From Eutreptiella sp. 'Long Island Sound 2002' (taxonomy: Eukaryota > Euglenozoa > Euglenophyceae > Eutreptiales > Eutreptiaceae), in NCBI GenBank assembly GCA_964036045.1, contig OZ038385.1, forward strand, positions 36,798,063 through 36,862,062: a stretch of DNA of 64,000 nucleotides. Direction: 5' to 3'. Position 1 is the stretch's first letter, and each line of letters starts with the position of its first letter. A program made the translations under genes and the position numbers. The notes below the pieces were generated by a model. The model did not search any database. It was not told the DNA's origin and worked only from the letters and a program-made list of their open reading frames with translations. Below, one piece after another: positions 55,813 to 64,000 of the stretch.

Positions 55813-56063
55813 TCTGCGTCTTGGCGCTGCCCCTCCGCTTCCCCCCCTCCCTCCTTCCATTCCCCCCGCTGTAGTCCCTTCCCGGCCCCTGCGGTCGCCT
55901 TTTCCTCCTGCCGTCGCCGTCTCCTCCCCGTGATGCCGCCCCGCACACTCCATACCTTCTCCTGGCGTTCCTGCCTCATGCTTCCGTGCTGGTTTTTCCG
56001 ACTGGGGTGTGTGGTTTCCCTGTTGTCCCGGCCCTGCTCCTCCTGGGCGGTGTTCTGAGCCGC

Positions 56064-56540
56064 CAGTGTGCACGCTCTGTGTGTGGTGTTGCGTGTACGG
56101 TGTCCTGGGCCCCCTGGCTCCAGTTCACGTGTGCTCGCTCCGTGTGTGGTGCTGCGTGTATGGCGTCCTGGGCCTCCTGGCTCCTTTTCACCGCTGTGCT
56201 CGCCCTGTGTGTGGTGTTGCGTGCCCGGTTTCCTGGGCCTCCTGGCTCCAGCTCACCGGCGTGCACGCTCTGTGTGTGGTGTTGCGGGTGCGGTGTCCTG
56301 GGCCTCTTGGTCCCTGTTCACCGGTGTGCACGCTCGCTGTGTGTTGTCGCGTGCGCGGTGTCCTGGGCCGCTTAGCCCCTGTACACCGGTGCGCCTGCCT
56401 CGGTGCACTGTGTCGTGTGCACGATGTCCTGGGCCCCTTGGCTCCTGTACACCGGTGTGCACGCTTTGTGTGCGGTGTTGTATGTGCGGCGTCCTGGGCC
56501 TCCTGGCTCCTGTTCACCGGTGCGCGTGCTCGCTGTGTGC
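56064..56540. repeat. 65-bp tandem repeat array (about 7-8 copies)
   Basis: Units contain GCTCTGTGTGTGGTGTTGCG and TGTCCTGGGCC..CTGGCTCC, and repeat roughly every 65 bp with strong drift. It sits between the two satellite blocks. The surrounding 55813-57049 is pyrimidine-rich without a gene. Confidence 0.85.
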
Positions 56541-57049
56541 TCCTCGCATGCTTCCTATCCCCCGCCCTCTTCCTCGCTTGTTCATGTGCATGCTCTCCGT
56601 GACTGCCCTCCAGCTTATTCCTGCCGCCGCCTTCTCGTCCTCGTGGCGCCCCTGGCGTTTGCATTCGAGTCTCCGTCTGTGTTGGTCCGCTCTTTGGGCC
56701 TCTCCTTCTCCTCTTTCCCCTGGCTCTTGTCCTCCTTGTCCTCCCTCCCCACTTCTCCTTGCTCTTGCCTCTCCTTTCCGCCATCGTGTCCCCTCCGCTC
56801 TGGTCCGTTCCGGTCCGGGCTCCATGTGCCCATCCGCCTCCCCTTCTTCTCCTTCTCCCCTCGCTTCCCACCTCTTGCTCTTTCTCCTCCCGCTTCGCGT
56901 CTTCTCTCCTTCTTGTCCTCCCCCTTCTGTTCCTTGCTCTTGTTCGTGTTCTCCTCTCCGTGTCGCTCCACCGCCGTCTCCTACTCCTTGTTTGCTGCCC
57001 CGGACCTTCCGTTCCCGGGCCGCTTCGTCCCCGGTCCCTCCAGTCCGGG

Positions 57050-58755
57050 TGCACTGCGTCCCCGGATGTTCCAGTCCGCGGCACCGGGCGCACCCCCGGA
57101 CTTTTTGCCGTATTCCCTTTGTTGCCCCGGACGCTCCAGTCCATGGCACCGGGTTCACCCTCGGACGATCCAGTCCGGGGGCTCGGGCCGTGCTTCATTC
57201 CGCCCCGGATGCTCCAATCCGGTGCGTCTTTTTGTCTTGTTCTTTCCGTTGCCTTGGACGTTCCATCCCGTGACACGGGTTCACCCCTGGACCATCCAGT
57301 CCGGGGGCTAGTGCCGTGCTTCGTTCCGTCTCGGATGCTCCATTCCGGAGCGCCTTTTAATCGTATTCTCTCCTTTGCCTCGGACGCTCCAGTCCGTAGT
57401 ACCGGGTTCTCCCCTGGACGATCCAGTCCGGGGGCCCGGGCCGTGCTCCACTCCGCCCCGGATGCTCCACTCCTGGGCGTCTTTTTGTCGTATTTTCTCC
57501 GTTGCCTCGGACGCTCCAGTCCGTGGCTCCTTGTTCACCCCCGAACGATCCAGTCCGGGGGCTAGTGCCGTGCCTCTTTCCGCCCCAGATGCTCCCATCC
57601 GGGCCGTCTTTTTATCGTATTTTCTCTGTTGCCTTGGACGCTCCAGTCCGTGGCACCGGGTTCACCCCCGGACGATCCAGTCCAGGGGCTATTGCCGTGC
57701 TTCATGCCGCCCTGGATGCTCCAATCCGGGGCGTCATTTTATCGTATTCTCTCCGTTCCCCCGGACGCTCCAGCCCGTGGCACCGGGTTCACCCCCTGAC
57801 GATCCAGTCCGGGGGCTAGTGCCGTGCCTCCTTCTGCCCCGGATGCTCTAATCCGGGCCGTCTTTATATCGTATTCTCACCTTTGCCTCGGACGCTCCAG
57901 TCCGTGGCACCGGGTTCACCCCCGGACGATCCAGTCCGGGGGCTATTGCCGTGCTTCATGCCGCCCCCGATGCTCCTATCCGGGCCGTCTTTTTATCGTA
58001 TTCTCTCCGCTGCCTCGGATGCTCCCGTCCGTGGCACCGGGTTCACCCCCGGAGGATCCAGTCCGGGGGCTAATGCCGTGCTTCATTCCGCCCCGGATGC
58101 TCCAATCCTGTAGCGTCTTTTTATCGTATTCTCTCCGTTGCCTCGGATGCTCCAGTCCGTGGCACCGGATTCACCCCCGGACGATCCAGTCCGGGGGCTA
58201 GCGCCGTGCCTCTTTCCGCCCCGGATGCTCCAATCAGGGGCGTCTTTTTGTCGTATCCATTCCGCTGCCCCGGACGCTCCAGTCCGTGGCACCGGGTTCA
58301 CCCCCGGACGATCCAGTCAGGGGGCTCGCGCCGTGCTTCATTCCTCCCCGGTTGCTCCAATCCGGGGGGTCGTTATGTCATATTCTCTCCGCTGCCTCGG
58401 ACGCTCGAGTCCGTGGCACTGGGTTCACCCCCGGACGATCCAGTCCGGGGGCTAGCGCCGTGCTTCATTCCGCCCCGGTTGCTCCAATCCGGGGGGTCTT
58501 TTTGTCATATTCTCTCCGTTGCCTCGGACGCTCCAGTCCGTGGCACCGGGTTCACCCCCGGACGAACCAGTCCGGGGGCTAATGTTGTGCTTCATTCCGC
58601 CCCGGTAGCTCCAATCCGGGGCGTCTTTTTGTCGTATGCTCCCCGTTGCCTGGGACGCTCCAGTCCGTGGCACCGGGTTCACCCCCGGAAGATCCAGTCC
58701 GGGGGCTCGGGCCGTGCTCCCTCTCGCCCCAGATGCTCCAATCCGGGGCGTAATG
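57050..58755. repeat. 127-bp three-hairpin satellite, block 2 (about 13 units)
   Basis: Same unit as block 1, with the GGACGATCCAGTCC and GGATGCTCCAATCC hairpins recurring throughout and some units shortened or with damaged stems. Confidence 0.92.
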
Positions 58756-60476
58756 TTTCTTTCTCTCCTTGCTGACTTCGGTGTTTGCGTGCGCGGTGCT
58801 TTGGTGTTTTGTTTTTTTTTGTTTTTTTTCCGCGCGCCCATCGTGGTTGCTCCTCCCCCGCTCTCCCCGTTCCGCTTTCCTTTCCTGCCCCTTCCCCTCC
58901 CTCTCCGCCCCCGGTCCTCTCTTCCCCTGCTCCCTTTCTCTCCCTTTGTGGTGGCTTTGCTGGGGCACGCACTCAAGCTCCTAGTGTCTACGCGCGCATG
59001 TTGCTATGTTTTTGGGCGGGCACACACGTTCATTCTTCTTCTCCCTTTCCTGTCTGCTTTTTGTTCTCGTGCATTTTTCCTTCTTTCGTCCCGTCCCTTG
59101 TCGCATGCACTTTGTGTTGCCTTTGCCTACCTCTTGTCCTCTCCTCTTTTGTTTGTTTGGGGCACGCACACATGCTCCTACTCCTACGCATGCATTTTGC
59201 CACCATTCACTTCATCCATTCACACCTTTATTTCGTTTTGCACTCTTGCCGCACGCCATTTATGTGTGTCACCACGTGTAGACACCCTGGGGCACGCCGC
59301 GGCGAACTCGCCACTTGCATTCCTGCCTACGGTGTCCGGTTTCCTATTGTGTCTTTCTTTTTCTTCCCGTCTTGGCCTCTTTGCTTTTTTGGCGTCGTCC
59401 TAGCTTAGGCGTGCTTGCTTTATGCATTCATGGCATGCTATGCTACTTATTCTTTATGTCATGGACTCGTTGTTTTTTGCGACGTCCAAGAGTAAGCATG
59501 TCTTATTGCTTGCTTGGCGGCACACGCTACTTACTCGTCGGCGTACGGACTCTTTATTTTTTGCGACGCCCAAGAGTAATCATTTTATCTTAATGCATTC
59601 CCGTCATGTTACTTTTGCCCTTTGTCTTGGACTCTTTGTTTTTTGCGACGCCCAAGAGTAAGCGTGTCTTAATGCGGTTTTCAGGTTGCTACTTAGCAAT
59701 TTGTTGCTGTACCTCGATAGGGGTTCAACCGTGGGGAAGCCGTAAAGAAAGTGCGCGGTTGAACTCGGTTGAACCACGGTTTCACTTGGGTAATTCAAGG
59801 GTACCTGATCCAAATGAGCACGTAGGGATGGCGGTATTTGTTTCTAGCTCATCGGTTTGCGGTCTCATTGTTTTTTTTTTCGTCTCCCATGTGTTGGCGT
59901 GTTTGCTTAATGCTTGCATGTCTCCCTTGTGTTTGCTTGTGGTGTCCTTGCACCCATGTCTCATGCTATTTATTCGTCCTTCCTTCCCCCTTGTGTGCAC
60001 TTTGTGCGTTGTTGACGCGCACAAGCCGCCTAGCTCCTATGGCACGCACGTTGCTAGGTGGTTTGGAGCACGCATTGTTCATTTTCTTCGTCTCCGCGGC
60101 TCGCTTGCTCTTGTTGTTCGCCCCTATCCTTCTTCCTTGTTGTTGGAGCGCACACAGTCCCCTAGCGCCTAGGGCACGCACTTGGCTAGGTGGTTTGGGG
60201 CATGCAACGCTCAGCTTCTTCGCCGTCGCGACTCTATTGTTCGTCTTTTGCTGTGAGTGTCCTAAATTTTACAACCTCGCCAAACAGCGGCGTAAAATTC
60301 TTGGGGGGGTTTCTGAGGTCGGAAAGTCGATTTTTCGCTTTATTTTCTCTGGCGGTGCGTCGTTTTCTTGGTTTTTTATTTTTCTTCTTGCCGTCTTCCC
60401 CCACGGATAGGCGCAGCACAGAAATTGGGTGCCATAGGAGTGGTACCAGTAACTGACTAGGACCTTTTCAAACCAG
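58756..60476. repeat. Pyrimidine-rich region with diverged tandem repeats, no gene
   Basis: Three copies of GCGACGYCCAAGAGTAA about 85 bp apart (59476, 59560 and 59646) form one short array. Two units of about 130 bp (around 60010 and 60145), sharing GCACGCAC, GCTAGGTGGTTTGG and CTTCGYC, form another. TGGGGCACGCAC recurs near 58964 and 59158. No frame has a recognisable product. Confidence 0.7.
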
Positions 60477-63400
60477 GTTGAAGAAATCGAGCGCCAGATC
60501 CAGGAATGTATTGATGCTGGCCTCGTTGAAGAATATAAGAAGGGGGACTACCCCCATCACTGCGGTCCCTGTTTCCTGGTTGCTAAACCAGGGTCCACTG
60601 CCCTACGACTGGTTGTTGACTATGGTGAGGTCAACAAGAAAACCCAGAACCACTCAGGGAGTATTCCTAACATGGAAAATACCCTGGAGCGTATTGCCAA
60701 ATGCAGGTATTAGACCAAAATGGACAAACGCTCTGGTTTCTGGCAGGTGGACCTAACCGCCGCAGCTCAGGAGCTGCTCGCCTTTATAACCCCTGAGGGT
60801 CGTGTCTTTAAGTGGAAGGTCATGCCTTTTGGGGTGGCTAATGCCCCAGCGCTCTTCCAGGAGGTAATGAACAAATTTTGTACATATTGAGGCGCAGGCC
60901 TCTAGTACAGGAGTTGATTTCTTGGGGTGCAGAAATGAAGGCCCACATCGACGACGTGAGTTTGGGTACTAATACCCAAGAGGACCATGTCCTTCTCCTC
61001 CGTGAACTTTTCATTGTTTGTCAAGAAAACCATCTCCGAATCATACTCCAAAAATGTGAGTTTATGAAAGAGGAGATGGAATATTTGGGTTTCGACGTGG
61101 GGTATGGCTGGTGGAAACCAGCCGCGTCTAAGATGCAGCCCCTACAGGACATGCAGATTCGCGATGACCCTAAGAAGGGTCTACACGATGTGAGGAGTTT
61201 TGTGGGCGCCTGTAATTTCTATCGGCGTCACATCCACAATTTTACCTACTCCTCTGCCCCCCTCACTGACCTAAGCAAGAAAACTACTCCCTGGAGGTGG
61301 ACCGCCAGAGAGGAGGAATGTTTCCAGGTGTTGAAGAAGAAAATTGCCTCCTCCAACTGGCTGGGAGTGCCCCGCCCTAAGGGCGAGATAGTCCTGATCA
61401 CTGATGCCAGTGATTTAGGGGGGGGTGGAACGATCTACCAATGGGAAAAGTTTAACCCCGCTGAACTAACCCACTGGCATTATCGTACTAGTGGACTGAA
61501 CCATGATGGCTCGTTGAAACATGACTATCCTACCAGTGAGTGGCGGCTGGTGCCACTGGGACACTGGAATTGGAAATGGAACCAAGCGCGTTCCAATTAC
61601 AGCACCTATGACCAGGAACTCCTGGCCGGTATGTTGGTGCTTTCGTCACAATCCCGACTCCTGGGATCTAACCCTATTGTCTGGCTATGTGACCAGGAAC
61701 CTGTGAAGTCTTTTCAGAAGGGCCCACCACCAGAGAAAGCAAAACTAAAGCGGTGGTGGACTTACCTGAGCCACTTCACGTTGACAGTTCATCATATCCC
61801 CGTTATAAAAAATGAACTGTCTGACTATCTATCGCGCAATAACTTCGATGCGCTTATAGGTCAGAGCTCTGAGGCGCTCGCCAAAGAGGCTTTCCAGCGT
61901 ATGGGTGTCCAACTTGACCTGTCCATGCGCACTGCTGGAATCCTGGAGGGTTGGAGTCTAACCGACTATCAGTCAGAGTATAAAGAAATTCTCCAAACCC
62001 TCAGCACTGCTCTCGAACCCCGTGTCATTGACGGGCACCAGTGGTATAAAAACAATCAGTACCTCTTCTACGAGGACCGGATTGTTGTGCCTGAGGCACG
62101 ACTGGATGGGTGCCTACAGTGGTCCCGTCTCGGTTCTGGTCACACTGGCGCTAATCGCTCAGTGGACTTCTTCCGTGAGTGTTTCTACTCTAGTCTAACC
62201 CCGACTGAACTGAGGTCGCGTATGCAGACCATTGTGGATGCTTGTGGCTGTCATGCCAGCAAGCAGAGCGACAGTAGGGATAGGGGCCTGATTTCCAGCT
62301 TACCCATACCCTATTGTGCTAACTCTCTTCTCTACGTGGATTTCATCCACGGCCTACCACGCTTCGGCGGCTATGATAGTTGCCTAGTGGTCACCTGTGG
62401 TCTATCTCGCTTCACCCGTGTGTTCCCTTGCAATAAGAAAATCACAGGTGAGCAGACTGTGAAAATGTTGGTCGAACAATGGTTCGAACCCTATGGAGCA
62501 CCTAAGCAGGTGCACTCTGATGAAGATGTACGCATCCGCAGTGACACTGCGTGGTACAAACGAGTGCTGAATGCCCTCAACGTGGAGGTAACCACAGGTG
62601 TGCCCTATACCCACACGTCTAACCCTCTCTGTGAGAGACAAAACCGTGTGGTGGAGCAAAACTTACGAATCCTGATGAAACAGGAGCGTACCAAGGACTG
62701 GGTACGCCTAGTGCCCTGGGCAGTGCTGACCACGAACTCACAGCGGAGCTCTTCTACGGGTTTCACCCCCCACGAACTGTTCCATGGAGGAAGATTTGCT
62801 TGGTTCTTCAAAAACCCCTTTTCTGAGGACTTCAAGAGCCCTATGGGAAATTGGCTGGGACACAAGCAGTCTCTGGCTAACCAGGCTGGGACTAACCTGA
62901 GACACATTCGTGACCGTGAACTGAGCCGACGGAACCGCCTACGGCGACCTGCCAGCTTCAAGGTTGGTGACCTTGTTTTGGTTCACCATTCACGCCTACC
63001 CTTCTGGCCACGTAACTGCCTACAGGACCCTTATTTTGGACCCTATCGTATCATCAGGATAGATGGATCCAGGATCCATGTCAGGTGCAGTCCACGACTA
63101 GGTGGTGAACTGCTGTGTGCACCTAAACAGTTGAGGCACTATCACTCCCCTGACGATTTGTGTTGGGATGAGTGGCGCCTCAGCGACAGTGAGGTTGAGC
63201 ACATAGACCTAGAGAACGCTGCCAGTCCAGAGGAGGCAGACGAAAACGAAAAGATGACTGCCGATGAGATGGCAGTCGATGGTTACTACGTGGTTGCAGG
63301 TATTGCTCGCCACGAGTATAAACAGGGCTGGAAATTCCTAACCCTATGGGATGGCTATAGGTTATCTGAGGCGACCGGGGAACCTATGTCAGCCTTCATA

Positions 63401-63511
63401 CAACCAGATAGGAGTATCAACCCCATCTTCCGCTCCTATCTGGTTGAGAACAACGAAGGGCAGCTATTAACCCGTGCTGAGACTCTTTTCCAGCGTAAAA
63501 GGAAAAACTAA
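60477..63511 (+). pseudogene. pol: Element F: diverged Ty3/gypsy Pol (RT, RNase H, integrase, altered chromodomain)
   Basis: Homology to D starts mid-RT at EEIERQIQECIDAGLV, so the 5' end is lost. A TAG at 60711-60713 replaces a Lys codon, and a one-base deletion near 60875 shifts the frame after VMNKF. From 60878 the frame is open for 877 codons. It contains HIDD (RT), ITDASDLGGGG (RNase H), integrase H..H and C..C, D near 487, D near 547 and E near 585, a GPY/F block (YFGPYRI) and the chromodomain region YYVVAGIARHEYKQGWKFLT. The conserved chromodomain TWEP is TGEP here. Amino-acid similarity to D is clear but well below that between D and C. Confidence 0.9.
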
Positions 63512-64000
63512 TTTCCTTGTGTCAGTCTACTGACTGTGTTCTAACCTCACAGGTGCAGTGAGCACTCTTGTGCAGACGTGCCTGTGTATGGGTGTAAGAG
63601 CAGTTGTCACAGTTGCCCCGCATTGCATCGCAGGACAGGACCGTTAGCCCCCCGTGACAACCACTCCCTGGCCGAAGACCATTGGTTTTCACAGACTACT
63701 GCTTACTGAGCACTGCACTGACCCTGTCTGTGCCCTGCAGACCCATGCCTATGGTTTCCAGCGTGGACCAGGTGGCCGCTTATCAGGTTTGCAGCCACCC
63801 AGCGAGTGTATGCCTTGTTGACCATGTGTTGCATGGGGACTGCCCTGATGTAATGACCATGGGGAGCCAACGAAAAACGGTGGCTTACTACACCGGGGGG
63901 GGGAATGACAAGCAAGGTGTTATGAGGCAAGGTGTGCCTTCCCTCCTTGGGGACAAGTGAGCCCACAGTTAGGACCTCTGACTGGTCCAGACCCATGGGG
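63512..64000 (+). other. Element F 3' noncoding region and possible LTR start
   Basis: Nine G residues plus AA at 63895-63905 are directly followed by TGACAAGC, a plausible polypurine tract and LTR boundary. The LTR would extend past the window end, so this cannot be confirmed here. Confidence 0.45.

Noticed and set aside
56003-57565. Cys/Val-rich and Arg-rich long frames
   Set aside because: They are produced by the 65-bp GT-rich repeat and pyrimidine-rich DNA; no domain, start context or frame-specific codon use is visible.
54842-58775. Several long open frames on both strands (up to 363 codons)
   Set aside because: They lie in the 127-bp satellite, which lacks stops on both strands. The repeat length rotates the frame at each unit, so the translations are artefacts of composition.

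Overview
This window is a stretch of eukaryotic nuclear DNA made almost entirely of transposable elements and satellite repeats. I find no rRNA or tRNA gene and no convincing host gene. Chromodomain-bearing Ty3/gypsy retrotransposons, GT-AG introns and nested insertions fit a large, repeat-rich eukaryotic genome. The Pol style suggests an alga (green/charophyte or dinoflagellate-like), but that is an impression from memory and not a demonstrated identification.

Layout. (1) 1-6727: 3' part of a Ty3/gypsy element 'D' on the + strand (open RT-RNase H-integrase-chromodomain frame, 2.3 kb 3' noncoding region, polypurine tract, LTR). (2) 6728-11297: 3' part of a different minus-strand Ty3/gypsy element 'E', with a large unrecognised ORF downstream of integrase. 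It joins at 11298-11352 to a broken pogo/Tigger-like transposase (11353-12139). (3) 16395-20817: a probable DNA transposon 'H' with 11-bp terminal inverted repeats and a smaller relative inside it. (4) 21231-25912: decayed transposase-like exons 'I' punctuated by TTCGATCGAA-rich repeats, at least one lying in a GT-AG intron. (5) 26713-48290: element 'A' (same family as D, + strand), split inside its protease by a complete 17-kb minus-strand element 'B' (30464-47437) with 2.85-kb LTRs and a 4-bp target duplication ATAC. (6) 48655-54908: element 'C', a minus-strand relative of A, truncated within RNase H and facing A as an inverted pair. (7) 54915-58755: GC-rich satellite with a 127-bp unit built of three hairpins, interrupted by a 65-bp repeat array. 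(8) 60477-63511: element 'F', a diverged relative of D, 5'-truncated, with one stop and one frameshift.

How the genes work together. In A, C and B, gag and pol share a reading frame separated by one stop followed by CGG (TGA-CGG in A and C, TAG-CGG in B), suggesting Gag-Pol is made by stop-codon readthrough. B also has an 11-nt sequence immediately after its 5' LTR that is perfectly complementary to a stretch within its own LTR, the arrangement expected of Tf1-type self-priming, while A and C carry an initiator-Met-like primer site. Both lineages carry, between protease and RT, a degenerate domain resembling a phage-type N6-adenine methyltransferase. These shared features, the unexplained ORF of E and the hairpin satellite are the most interesting content.
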